Source of the DNA: Argyresthia goedartella
Taxonomy: Eukaryota; Arthropoda; Insecta; Lepidoptera; Argyresthiidae
Length of the DNA stretch: 64,000 nt
Assembly: GCA_949825045.1 (NCBI GenBank)
Contig: OX463816.1
Span: 15,929,579-15,993,578, forward strand
Direction: 5' to 3'
Part shown: piece by piece, positions 22,749 through 33,554 of the stretch
Numbering within the stretch: the stretch's first letter is position 1
How the letters are laid out: the number at the start of each line of letters is the position of its first letter
The notes under the pieces: generated by a model
Database searches by the model: none
The model's input: the letters and a program-made list of their open reading frames with translations, nothing else
What the model was told of the DNA's origin: nothing
Program-made: the position numbers and the translations under genes

Positions 22749-24260
22749 ATGTCGTTGTCTGAAATACAGAAGGGTGTTTCTAAGGAGCTCAGATGGTTTT
22801 CCTCCGTACACGGTCTGATAGACCGTTTAGATAGGCATGATGTGGTGTTGGAGCGGTCTATGGACGTTAAGGAACGCTACAACAGGGTGCTCGAATTGTC
22901 CGCGCAGGCGGAAGCAGTTGATGGTTGCGCACCTGACAGGCTGTCACGGTTGCTAGGGGATGTCGACCAGTGTATGGAGATGGCGGCTGCTATCACGCAG
23001 AGGGCTGCGGACATACGTAGGCAGCGCGAGTCCAGCCATGGTGGTGACATTGGGGCGCCTCTGCCGCATCAGGGATCGGGGACCAGGTTACCCGTTATAA
23101 CTATGCCTACTTTTGACGGAGTGTCCGGTGAATGGATGAGCTTCATCAATCTGTTCGACAGTTTGGTGCACATGCGATCGGACATTACCAAGTCTGTCAA
23201 AATGGCTCAGCTGGTGGCAGCATTGAGGGGTGAGCCCAGGGAGCTGGTCGCTCATTTGACAGTTACGGAGGGTAACTATGAAACGGCCAGGCAATTGCTG
23301 GTCAGACGTTACCACAACAAACGGAGGTTGGCCGATGCCCAACTGAACCGTTTGTTTAGTATCCTGGTTGTGAACAAGGTCGGGGCCATACAGACGGAGG
23401 TTTTGAACCCGTTGTTGTCCGTCACCAAGGCCCTAGAGAATCTTGGACTTCCGGTTGGTGAATGGTCGTACCTATTGCTGTACATTGTACTTTCCCGCCT
23501 ACCCGCTGACGTACAGACTCGTTTCGAACAGTCTCACGGGAGGTCGGCCGAGGACCTGCCCGCCTTCTCCGACTTGGTCGGATTCTTGGAAGAGGAGGCT
23601 CGACGGGCAGAGAATTTGGGGTTGACGGTCACCCATCCTTCGGAGCCACAGAGAGCTGCCGGGAGCGCTGTGAGTAGGGGCTCTCCGACGAGGAAGGACC
23701 GCACCAACCGGCAGTCATATGGGACTGTGAGTGCATTGACCCCACATAGTGAGACCTGCCCATGTTGTAGGCAGATTGGCCATGCTGTGGCCAATTGCAA
23801 TAAGTTCGGGGAACTTAGGGTTGAGGGACGGCGCCGGATGGCCAAGCAGCGGAGCTGGTGTTTCCTGTGCCTCGGGCCACACATGGCTAGGGACTGCACG
23901 CGCACTAAATTGTGCGGATATTGTGGTGGGGCCCACAACAATCTGTTGTGCATGAACCGGTCCGGCCAACAGCAACCACAGGGCCGTACCCAGGGTGACA
24001 CGGCATGGGGCCCTGAGAATTCGTTTGCGACTCGGAGCGCAACTCAGGAGCCAACGTCCCCACGTCCACAGGGCCGTACCCAGGGTGATACGGAATGGGG
24101 CCCTGAGAATTTGTTTGCGACTTGGAGCGCAACTCAGGGGCCAGCGTCCCCACGTGCACAGGGTACTACTAGGGTGCGGGGCCGCACTCAGGGTCATCAC
24201 ATGGGGGGCCCTGAGTTTTCGGTTGCGACTCAGCATCCGACTCAGCGTTGGGTGTGTTGA
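22749..24260 (+). CDS. gag: Gag protein of BEL/Pao element
   Basis: Intact 503-codon frame. The N-terminal third is helical and charged. The core motif LPVITMPTFDGVSGEWMSF (residues ~114-132) is the BEL gag signature. The C-terminal part has three Cys/His clusters: CPCCRQIGHAVANC, CFLCLGPHMARDC and CGYCGGAHNNLLC, which are zinc knuckles for RNA binding. Residues ~415-490 are two and a half copies of a ~30-residue repeat beginning PQGRTQGDT.WGPEN.FAT, encoded by a tandem DNA repeat (23980-24240). It should form the particle that packages the RNA. The start ATG follows the leader, with no earlier in-frame ATG seen. Confidence 0.92.
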   Translation: MSLSEIQKGVSKELRWFSSVHGLIDRLDRHDVVLERSMDVKERYNRVLELSAQAEAVDGCAPDRLSRLLGDVDQCMEMAAAITQRAADIRRQRESSHGGDIGAPLPHQGSGTRLPVITMPTFDGVSGEWMSFINLFDSLVHMRSDITKSVKMAQLVAALRGEPRELVAHLTVTEGNYETARQLLVRRYHNKRRLADAQLNRLFSILVVNKVGAIQTEVLNPLLSVTKALENLGLPVGEWSYLLLYIVLSRLPADVQTRFEQSHGRSAEDLPAFSDLVGFLEEEARRAENLGLTVTHPSEPQRAAGSAVSRGSPTRKDRTNRQSYGTVSALTPHSETCPCCRQIGHAVANCNKFGELRVEGRRRMAKQRSWCFLCLGPHMARDCTRTKLCGYCGGAHNNLLCMNRSGQQQPQGRTQGDTAWGPENSFATRSATQEPTSPRPQGRTQGDTEWGPENLFATWSATQGPASPRAQGTTRVRGRTQGHHMGGPEFSVATQHPTQRWVC

Positions 24261-24261
24261 G

Positions 24262-26073
24262 CAGGCCGTAACGGGCGGGTGGCATGGGACAACTTCGAGC
24301 TATGCGGGTGCGGTTCGGACGCCGCCTCAGTTGTCGCCCCGCTAGTCGCCTCGTCCTCGTCGGTCGCATGTGATGTCCCCCCCGCTCATGGAGCGGCCAC
24401 GGTTGAATTCACGCCCACAACCCTTCGGGGGGCGTCGTAGGGTGGCAATGGAACCAGCGCGTGGGCCATTTGTACAGTGGGACCCGCTGGCGTATAGCTG
24501 CCTACCTGATCGGTTACAGGCAGAGTGGGGCCCCGGGGGCCCTCGCTAGGAATTTGCGGCCCAACAATTTGTTGCCCCCCAACCGGAGACGGTGGTGTTA
24601 CCGATCGCCTCTGTGCTTGTTTGGGATTTGGCGGGCAACCCAACATACGTTCGCGCCCTATTAGATTCTGGAGCTCAGGGCTGCATTGTATCGAACGATT
24701 TAGCGAAATGGTTGGGCCTCAATATAAATAATGTATCGCTGCCGAGGAAATTGGTCCCTGCTGGGGATTACAGGGCAACCCTTCACGGGTTTTGTGATGC
24801 CTCTGAACGAGGGTTTGCGGCAGCGGTTTATTTGCGAACCGTCACCTCCACCGGGGAGGTCGACGTGCGTTTGGTTTTGGCAAAAAGCAAGGTAGCGCCT
24901 ATTCGGACAAGGATGACGATTCCAAAACTGGAACTGTCCGGGGCTGCTCTTTTGACCAAAGTTTTGAATAACACTCTAACAGTGTTGCGTGGGTCAGTTG
25001 TTTTGGAGGATACGGTGTACGCGTGGACGGACAGCCAGATTGTTTTGTGCTAGCTGAAGGCTTCGGTCCATACCTTAGAGGTTTTTGTTGCGAACCGTGT
25101 CCCCCAGATTGTGTCGTCTGAGGTCCCACTGACCTGGAGACATGTACCAGGAGAATTGAACCCGTCTGATTGTGCATCCAGGGGATGTCGGGCTCCTGAA
25201 CTCGTTAGACACCATTTGTGGTGGGGACCACCCTGGCTTGCCAAGAGAGAATCGGACTGGCCCCACAAATCCACCAAGGCGGTACATCTCGAGCTCGTGG
25301 CTGATCTCTCGACAGAGGCTTTCATTGCTTGTTTGGATAGGTTTGTTTCTCGAAGGGGACTTCCAACTTTGATCCGCTCTGATAACGGCACTAACTACAT
25401 CGGTGCGGAACGATGCTTACGAGAGATAGTCAACTTTTTGAATGTAAATAAAGTGGATATTGGAACGGCCCTCTCCCGTCGGGGTATACAGTGGACCTTC
25501 AGCCCACCGAGTCACCCCCACTGGGGTGGGATTTTTGAGGCCGTAGTTAAGTCAGCGAAGACGCACTTAGGGCGTATAGTAGGTCAGACCGCGCTGACTT
25601 TTGAGGAGCTCGCGACATTGTTTTGTAAGAACGAGGCCGTTCTCAATTCGCGACCGTTGTGTCCGCTCAGCTCGGATCCAAATGACCTGGAGGCTCTGAC
25701 CCCAGGCCATTTCTTGATAGGACAGCCACTTAACGCGTTGCCCGAGCACCCCTTCGAGGGAGTGAAATTGTATCGGTTGTCAAGGTATCAGATGTTGCAG
25801 CAGTTTACTCAGAATTTCTGGAAGCGTTGGTCGCTCGAGTATCTGCATATCTTACAACAGCGCCTTAAGTGGACTGACAAAACCAGCCCCCCTAGTGTTG
25901 GTGACCTCGTGCTGGTTAAGGATGCTAACCTACCGCCACTACGTTGGCGCAGGGGGCGCATTGTTAACTTGTTCCCTGGCAAGGACGGGACCCCCCGGTC
26001 TGCAGAGGTTCTAGTAGGAGGCTCGGTACTAAAACGAGCGGTAGCAACGTTGTCTCGGCTGCCCGTAGATTAA
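24262..26073 (+). pseudogene. pol: pol of BEL/Pao element, RT deleted, three TAG stops
   Basis: This frame is +1 relative to gag and already open beneath the gag end. Order: retropepsin-like site RALLDSGAQGCIV (24655-24700), a direct jump to RNase H (FCDASERGFAAAVYLR, IPKLELSGAALL, AWTDSQIV), then a shortened integrase (TKAVHLELVADLSTEAF, SDNGTNYIGA, HPHWGGIFEAVVKS) and the DUF-type tail to LSRLPVD. The whole RT palm is gone and the integrase has lost its zinc domain and first catalytic Asp at the WPHKSTKAVH junction. The only stops in the frame are TAG, at 24343, 24547 and 25051. Confidence 0.88.
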
Positions 26074-26105
26074 GGGACAGGTGGGTGCCTGTCCGGGCGG
26101 GTGAT

Positions 26106-26608
26106 TGTTCGATTCAAAATCGATACTCGATCGATGGTTTCGGAACGGCCATTTTGAATTTGACAGTTGCTGCCAACAGAGCAGGTTTTTGACAACTGAC
26201 AGACGAAAAGCCCCCGTAATGTGACGCGTATTGATTTTGGGCATTAAAATTAAATCGTAAGCCATCTGCAATTGTATTCGGGCTCCCCTCAGGATTGTCT
26301 TATAGCTGAGTGTATTGTGGTTCTCCGAACCAGATAAAGTTCGTATTTGGAACACTGTGTGCGTCGAAGCTGGCCTGCCAGCCATACCTGGTTGGCTGAA
26401 GAACCTGTCTACCAAGAAGAGCCTAGGGTGCACCCAGGCCTTGCAGAGAGACAGGTGTTTGACGGGAACGAAGCACAGACCAGGTCAGATAGAATCTATT
26501 ACTTAGCTCGGTGAATCGCCGACGTTCTTGCTTCTTGGCATCTGATCGCTACGCTACCTCGTAGCTATGGGCCCCTGCGAGGTCATCGGGTGCCGAGAGG
26601 CCTGAACA
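26106..26608 (+). repeat. 3' LTR of BEL/Pao element
   Basis: 503 bp, identical by eye to 21648-22150. Followed by the TAAGC duplication. Confidence 0.95.
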
Positions 26609-26613
26609 TAAGC

Positions 26614-26942
26614 ACATACGTTGCTTCTGACGCCATACTCGGTTGTCGTGGGAACCAGAAACAGCGACATCACACTCATATAAATATCCAAGAGCTATGT
26701 TTTTTTCTTTATCCCCAGACGGATATTGAACCCGGGACCCCTCGCAAGGTAGGCAGAGCCACAATCGCAGCGCCATAGATGTCTATGTAGTCTTAACGTT
26801 GTAAAAAGCCAAGTAAAACTGACTTGGTCTGAAAATCGATATTTGAAAAGGGACAATGACACGAATTCATGGGGTTAAACTTCTCAACTCAACTCATAAC
26901 TCGCTGTTAATAATTTTGTAATTATTTATTCCTGCATATTAT
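26614..26942. repeat. Unassigned interval, partly a dispersed repeat
   Basis: No gene. 26900-26942 recurs in reverse complement at 53432-53475 without the SINE that follows here. Confidence 0.5.
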
Positions 26943-27205
26943 TTATGTAGAGCTCCGTGGTCTAATAGGTTTCATGTTGCTTCTCAAACAGGAGACGCAG
27001 GTTTGAATCCTGACCATGTACCAATGAGATTATTTATTTATCTTAGGTAAATTATCAGAAGTTCAGTGTTTCGGATGAGATGTTAAGCTTAAGGTCCCGG
27101 CTACTACCACCAACCCGCACTGAGCCAGCGTAGTGGAGTATAGCTTAATGTTACACGTATTCGGGTAAAGGCCTGTGCCCCTCGGTGCGGACATCAATGA
27201 GCTAC
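26943..27205 (+). mobile_element. tRNA-derived SINE (lepidopteran type)
   Basis: A tRNA-like head has an A box (GTGGTCTAATAGG) and a B box (GGTTTGAATCC), the internal RNA polymerase III promoter. The body ends with CGCACTGAGCCAGCGTAGTGGA and GGCCTGTGCCCCTCGGTGCGGAC, the conserved tail of a SINE group widespread in moths and butterflies. A related locus at 53370-53480 has the flanks joined without it, which marks this as an insertion. Confidence 0.82.
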
Positions 27206-27544
27206 AATTATTATGTTAGTATTATACATAATATTGTAATAATTGTAATAGATAAACACAACCAATTTTAAAAGATCATTAAAATATAATCTGTGGTCGT
27301 TTCTGCGCCCTTCTCCTTCAATGGTAGTCCAATATAGAGAATAGGCAAAAAAAATAAGTTTAATAAAAATATGTAAATATCTAGAGTACACAGGACTACC
27401 TTTTTTTGAATGGAGGGAGTCGACTATTTAAAATAGCTATTACGATATTTGATCAATAACTCGATGATTGTTGATGAAAATGAATAAATATGAACTCTTC
27501 AATCTAAATATATGGAAATATGACATTCAGCCGCTCACTGAGTT
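27206..27544. other. Unassigned AT-rich interval
   Basis: No gene recognised. Confidence 0.4.
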
Positions 27545-27796
27545 TGCCAGACGGCAATTATAAGGAGAGCGAAATCTTCGGGAGTAAAGTAAAAGGCTTG
27601 AGATGCGCGTAAATACGAGACTAGACTAGAACTTATTTATTATAGGAAATCCTAGCTTATATACTAGGTTGGTGCATGTTATTAATGACGTACATAAGAC
27701 ATAGTGCGTGATGAATATAAATATACCTTATCTGTGACGGTCGTCAACTTATCTTAACATTACGTGAAAATATGACTAACATAGTCGACCGGCACA
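27545..27796 (-). repeat. LTR of short element
   Basis: On the minus strand it starts TGTGCCGGTCGAC and ends CCGTCTGGCA. A TATATAAGC box and an AATAAA lie in the middle, as expected for U3 and R. Confidence 0.6.
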
Positions 27797-28301
27797 GATA
27801 CTCCCCCCTTTAGGGAAAAAAATAAATGAATATACTTATAACAATGAACAACATAAAATAAACTGGCCGCACACTACATAAAATAAACTAAAAACTGGAA
27901 AACAGAAAAACACTAGGAAAATGGGGCTTCGCGGTTAGTAAACTAACCTAACCTATAACTGGAAAAGATCCGCAGGAGAGTCGTCTGATGCTGTAGCCGC
28001 CCATGTTTTTCAGGAATCAATGAGTCAATTTACATCGCACGTCGTTGAAGTTGTAATCACTGTTTGTTTATAATTGCGACCGTACCTACACAAGGATGAT
28101 TGTGCTGAATCAGCGTCAGCATTAAATCTGTAACCTTGGCTGTAGGCAGTCAATGATCTCGTACGGCATATGTACGTGGGTACTCTTCACTCTTGAGTGA
28201 ATATTAAGTTGTTGATTGATGAAATTTGTGTGCCTAAAAACCTTGGGATTTGGCAACATAGGGCATATCTTGTACACCAATCATTTATATATAAATATAT
28301 A

Positions 28302-28324
28302 TCTCTCTCTCTCTCTCTCTCTCT
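28302..28324 (+). repeat. (CT)n microsatellite
   Basis: An uninterrupted run of CT dinucleotides, about 11 units, following a (TA)-rich stretch. Confidence 0.9.
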
Positions 28325-28633
28325 TCAGTGATTTGATTATTCTTCGTGCGATGTTCTTCCTGGATGGTGTCAATATTCTTCTGGGGGCTGGAACGGCTTC
28401 CTATGTCTTGAACTTGAAAAAGCTGCTTTCTGCTGTGTATGAATTTGCCGACGCGTTCATTTCTGCTGGTGCGAGCTCCATTTTGATAAATCAGCAGTCG
28501 GCTGACTATCGGTTCATTATTCTTGCGGTATCTCGAGTTCGATGCGGGAAATCTTCAGTTAAAATTATTTGGCTTCTGGTCCGTTTTCAAATCTGGTCCG
28601 GTCATGGCTTGCTTGATGTCGTCTTGGTTGCCG

Positions 28634-28880
28634 AAGTCGGGGCTCGGCGATATTGGACGAAGTGCTTCTTGCTTGCACTTCTAAGGTGGCAGCACACGGA
28701 GTTTTCTTCGCGCCTGGATCTATGCTGCTATTACCGAAGGTTGCTGATGTTCAGAAGTCGGGGCTCGGCGATCTTGGACGAAGTGCTTCTTGCTTGCACT
28801 TCTAAGGTGGCATGGCAGCACACGGAGTTTTCTTCGCGGCTGGGTCCATGCTGCTGTTACCGAAGGTTGCTGATGTTCAG
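28634..28880 (-). repeat. Tandem duplication of leader, ~121 and ~126 bp
   Basis: Two near-identical units, each starting AAGTCGGGGCTCGG on the plus strand. The same AAGTCGGG core then occurs a third time inside the primer-site-like sequence at 28881, so the duplication unit reaches the primer site. Confidence 0.85.
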
Positions 28881-28974
28881 AAGTCGGGTCACCACTTTGC
28901 CAGAGGCAATTATAAGGAGAGCGACATCTTCGGGAGTAAAGTAAAAGGATTGAGATACGAGACTGAGAGGCACA

Positions 28975-31140
28975 CTGAGTAAGCAATGGAAACATAGCCT
29001 TATTTTTGTTACATGTCTGTAATAGTATCCTGCTCGTAATAAAAGCAGAAATTCAGCACAAAGGTGCAAGTTCTTATCCGACCTCAACTGCAGACTACAT
29101 GTCGTGTAAGCGTGATAGCGAGTGTGATTTCTTAGCGAGTGAACGAGACAGCGAGAATAGTAGGTACCTACCGCTCTCTCACTCACTCGCCACTTGCACA
29201 ACACACACGAGAGCAACTCCTCTCCAACGTCCGTCTCGTTCGCATTGAGTGAAGAAACTGAACAGAGGAGATCATTAAACTAAAACTTTGCTTCTTACCT
29301 TTATTATTCACTAAGATATCAGGTCTCAATAGGGAACGCCATATCCTTGACACGAATCTTAATGACAAAAGAATCATATTTCTTTAATTGCAATAATATA
29401 TAAATATGGTGAAGTAGTTATATAGACAAGCTACTATAAGTTTAATGGAATTCACCTAGGTAATATTAATTGTCAACCACGCTCATTCAGAAAATCAAAG
29501 ATAACCCCCGCGGGATAAAACCGCATGGGATAAAAACGGCACTTAATAAAACACCCTCGAGATAAAAACCCCACCGGAGAAAATCCCTCTAGGATATTTT
29601 TATCCCATTTGGAAATATTCAAGGCAAAATAATATAAAAGACTTTTAATATCATACTTACGTTACGGATACATATAAGCCCGTCCACAGCAGTCGCATTA
29701 TCTTTCAGAGACGCCTCATTACTCCCCACGCCCAGCGCCCGCATAAACGGAGTACATTTCGAAACTAGACCGCAAACTGAAACAGCTATTTATGCTACTA
29801 GTGCGAAAAGCAGGTAATTTCCGACATGTGACAATTTTATTCGGCAACAAAATGAGTAAATGCTTAAAGTAAAATGGGTAAAATGATCACCAAAAGTTAG
29901 ATAAAAAGATCAGAAAATATTAGGGCAAAATATTAGATGAAGGCTAAAGGGGGTGAGCGAAGCGAAACCCCCTTTATCTTTCGTGTTAGGTTGAACTTGT
30001 AAGAACAACAAAAATACTTAAAACCTAAACATAAGTACACAAAACATAAAAAGAAGTTCATTCATTCAAGAAGATCATTTATCCAAATATAATTTGGTGG
30101 TCGTTTACTAATTCTGGCGATCATTTCGAATTTATTGGTAGTAAAATGGGTGCGTTTTTTGGTGTTCGTTTAAACATAAGCCATTTTACTCTAGAGCGAG
30201 CGAAGCAAGCGAATGTATTAGTCCACATGAGTTGAAGGTCATGATGCGAACGTGTGTCACAAAATGTTTTACTATCCGGTATCCGAGGAAATAAAAATAA
30301 ATAAAAACTAAACAAGAAATTAGTAAAATGGCGGCCTTTTTCATAAATACATGTATGCATACATAACATACACGTACATTGGCTATTATTTATAAAAATG
30401 TCTAAAGTCACAATGTCTAAAGACACAATGTCTAAAGACACAGGTCTTCATTCAAGAAATCTTCTGTGCCAACAAATTATTTGGTCCGTTATCGAATTTC
30501 TGGACTCCCCTTGACCGGCAAACGACCGCAGCGGGCAATACTTCAAAATGCGTCAACCGGCAAGCGACCCGCAGCGGGCGGATTTCCGGTCGCATAGAGA
30601 TGGGCGCTTTTAAACTAAAAATATAGGTTGGAAGCCGCGTTTGTACTTACAGTTGGTCACCCCATACACGAACGTATCTGTGGAGCTATCAAAAACCAGT
30701 CCGTGCATAGGAAAAAAATAAGTTCTGACCCAGTTTATCGGAACGATTTCTCGCGCGCTTTCACCGCGTTTTGATTGAATCGCGTTTCACATGTTTTTCG
30801 CTAGAAATGTATTATTTTTAATTGATACTAAGGTTGGTGTTGTACATATTGTATAAATAAAACAGAAAGTTAGTAAAAAATGTGTTTAATTTAATTTTTA
30901 TTAATTTTATTAATTAATAAAATAATTAATTAATCAATTTAATTTAAATGCTAGGTTTAACCTTGGACAGCTAGGCTCACGAATACATTATTGTTTTCAT
31001 TATTAAACACTAAATTAGCTTGTTTCATGGCAATTCTAAAAATATATAGGTTCCTATCCTTTTCATACAATAAAACGCCGTGAGCGACGTTTTAGTAGGC
31101 GCAGGCAACAGCCCGCGGGGACCACCCACGTAGCCCTTGC
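28975..31140. other. Unassigned AT-rich interval with small repeats
   Basis: No gene recognised. Present are a cluster of GGGATAAAA-like motifs at 29505-29605, a short palindrome (AAAGGGGGTGAGCG...CCCCCTTT) near 29946-29975, a 15-bp tandem repeat at 30399-30442 (GTCTAAAGACACAAT), and a TTAAT-rich stretch at 30885-30950. Confidence 0.5.
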
Positions 31141-31143
31141 CGG

Positions 31144-31335
31144 TTGAGCGTAATTTTCAAAATGGCGCCCGCCACGATAAGAAAGGTGCCTAAAGATTTA
31201 ATTTTAGGGTTTGATTTTATACAACAGACGCGAGCCAGTTTAACGTGTGAGGGAACTAAGAGGCTAATTATACGAAGCGCCGGGCGGATGTGTGAAATAC
31301 CAATATATATGTGTCGACATCAGTTCTTTGTATAA
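31144..31335 (+). pseudogene. Possible retroelement protease fragment
   Basis: A 63-codon frame includes KDLILGFDFIQQTRASLT, which resembles the C-terminal ILG.DF flap region of gypsy retropepsins. There is no active-site DTG and no neighbouring pol, so the call is weak. Confidence 0.25.
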
Positions 31336-31904
31336 AGGATGATTTAATAAAAACACGCTATAATTAATAAATGAATATGATGGAACATGGATAAGTGAGT
31401 CACTATTTTGAAGGTAATATCTATGGAGCGGTCTTCATATTTTATCTATGTCCGTGCTATGGGCACTGACTTTCCTAAGCAAACATTATTTAACGGCTAT
31501 TTTTGTATTACATCTATATATATTTTCATTTTAAGAAGCGTGTTTGATGTCAAATTTTGGCAGTGATTTGATCCTAAAACAGCGTGATAAGCTATTGAGA
31601 CATCTCCTTAGATATATCTTCGGGACGGGACGTCGGGTGTTTATCTAATTTACCGATGTTTGTATGCCTCTAGGCGAATGAAAACACGCAATTACTAACG
31701 ATCCAATGTTTTTTCGCCGAGGACAACAAAAATAAATGATTCGACAACGTTATTGTACATTTAAAAGGAACGTAATTGTGAATATTTTTAACTCTTAATG
31801 GTATTCTCATAGTTCTCGATCAGAAAACAGTTCGTCCGTCATTTTAGAGGCACCTATCTTAAGATAATCATGCTCATTCGTATGCAGCCTCACGCCTTTC
31901 AGAT
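31336..31904. other. Unassigned interval
   Basis: Nothing recognised. Confidence 0.4.
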
Positions 31905-33380
31905 TCAAAGTTCAAAGTTCAAAGATTTTTATTCATAATAGCAAAAAAATTGATACTTAATGAACGTCATAACATAATCAAGCAAGCATAATAAAACATT
32001 AAGAAAGTGCCTAATTATTACATAATATATAGGGTGAACTGGTTTAATTCCAGATGTCGGTGTCTTGTAAAAAAACATAAATTTTGTAGTAGGCCTTTGA
32101 TTGAATCGAGCTTCGGTTAAGTTCTAAATCTATATCTCATTTTAAAATTTAGTGTAAAAATCATTTTTTACAACTCCAAAAAACAAATGTTCGACTCAGT
32201 CCCGATGAGCTCTCGCGTTAGTCGTGTACTTGGCAAAATAATGTCATCCTGTCGTCATCTTAAGTCGGATGACACTTTTATAACTTAGTTTTTCGTATTT
32301 ATGTACTTTATACTTACACAAAGCACACAATTATTTTATTTATTTATTAATTTAACTATCTCTTTACACATTTAAATATTATTTAATAAAGTAGGTTATT
32401 TAACGCCCACTCATATATGTTTTCCGACAGAAAATCAGCGTTGCAGGACTTGCTGCAAGTCCTGCAACGCTTTTTGTTTCCGTGTACTTACAACCATGAT
32501 TATTTAGTTAGTATTTTTGTTTTCTCTGTGTAGGTACTTATAATGCCTATATGGCCTAAACTTGTGTGATGTGTATTTTTACAGTCAATAAATTGATATT
32601 CTATTATATTCTATTCTAAGTTTTGTATTACTTGTGGAATTTCATTGTAGAAACGTGAAGTAAATTTTAGTGTAGAAACAGTGTCCCATAAAAGAACTAC
32701 TAACTTTTGTGAGTCTGAACATTGGAAAAGAAAGTTTATGTTTATTTCTGGTTTGCACATTGTGGCGGCTATCAATGGTTTTAAAGCTACTGATATTTTT
32801 CCTCACATACATTATGATTTCATAGATATATTGACTTACAACTGTTAGGATGTTCGTTTCTTTGAAGAAATCTCTCAGAGACTCTCTATTACCTAGCTTG
32901 TAAATAAATCGCATCGCTTTCTTCTGCAAAATGATGATGGTATCAATGTCAGCAGCCCGTCCCCATAGTAGTATGCCGTAGTAGTAGGACATAATGCTAT
33001 GCAAATAACTAAAATATACAAGCCAAGCAGTTGCAACGTCAGTCAATTCCCTGATTCTTTTAACTGAATATGCTGCGGAGCTAAATCATGTGCTAATTTA
33101 ACAATATGGGACCCCACTGTAGTTTGGCATCAACAGTGATGCCGAGAAATACAGTTTCATCTACTAGATTTAGTTTGTCTTTCCCCAATACAATATTATT
33201 CTCAACTTGCCTTACATGAGGTAAAGTGAATTTTATGCACTTTGTATTTTTTGAATTTGAATAGTAAAGTTTGTATAAAGGGAGTAAAAACAGGCCTCGC
33301 CACATGTCACAGTAAATGGAAATCCTCTTATCGGCCAAAGCCATATAGCTTAAAATGGAATTGTTAATAACTTCGAACAT
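31905..33380 (-). pseudogene. CR1-like LINE, 3' part (RT C-terminal region and 3' end)
   Basis: Two minus-strand pieces (33380-33093 and 33046-32642) give NTKCIKFTLPHVRQVE, VFLGITVDAKLQWGP, then TDVATAWLVYFSYLHSIMS, GILLWGRAADIDTI and VRKNISSF. These match the C-terminal RT region of the CR1-like copy at 45250-45800. A small deletion lies between the pieces. The 3' non-coding part runs to about 31905, where the minus strand ends in short TTTGAAC repeats, which may be the tail. A palindrome sits in the 3' part. Confidence 0.8.
32438..32470. repeat. Perfect palindrome, 16-bp arms, 1-bp centre
   Basis: GCGTTGCAGGACTTGC, one T, then GCAAGTCCTGCAACGC. All 16 pairs match. Confidence 0.95.
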
Positions 33381-33554
33381 GTTCTGCTACGCTTATGCTA
33401 TTCATATTAACAACTTGAATGCCAACAATAACTTTACTGCCAATTGAAAGATTTCACGAGTTTTGACGCTATTTATTGGGATTGATGAATAAAATAGTAT
33501 TATTCAAAACAGTTTTTTTTTTACAAAGACAATGTCCAAGTCAAAATTTCTCTA

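Larger units (their letters stand above)
21648..26608 (+). mobile_element. BEL/Pao LTR retrotransposon, internally deleted, very recent insertion
   Basis: 4,961 bp bounded by two 503-bp LTRs in which I see no difference, ends TGTTC...GAACA, and flanked by a 5-bp TAAGC duplication (21643-21647 and 26609-26613). Inside are a primer site, an intact gag and a shortened pol that keeps protease, RNase H and the integrase C-part but has no RT. It therefore cannot copy itself, yet identical LTRs say it moved recently, so related elements must have supplied the enzymes. Confidence 0.95.
27545..28970 (-). mobile_element. Short LTR-flanked element, non-autonomous (candidate)
   Basis: A 252-bp LTR-like block (27545-27796) shares its U5 part, ~75 bp, with 28898-28970 in the same orientation. 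At 28877-28894 the minus strand reads TGGTGACCCGACTTCTGA three bases from the LTR end, as expected for a primer site. At 27797-27812 the purine run AAAGGGGGGAGTAT precedes the other LTR. The interior is only ~1.1 kb and has no retroelement protein that I could recognise. The far LTR lacks U3, so the copy is damaged. Confidence 0.6.

Noticed and set aside
23534..24646. Several long minus-strand frames
   Set aside because: They lie antisense to BEL gag and pol in GC-rich sequence and show no domain.
28216..28944. 242-codon plus-strand frame
   Set aside because: It crosses a CT microsatellite and the tandem leader repeats of a minus-strand element and has no known motif.
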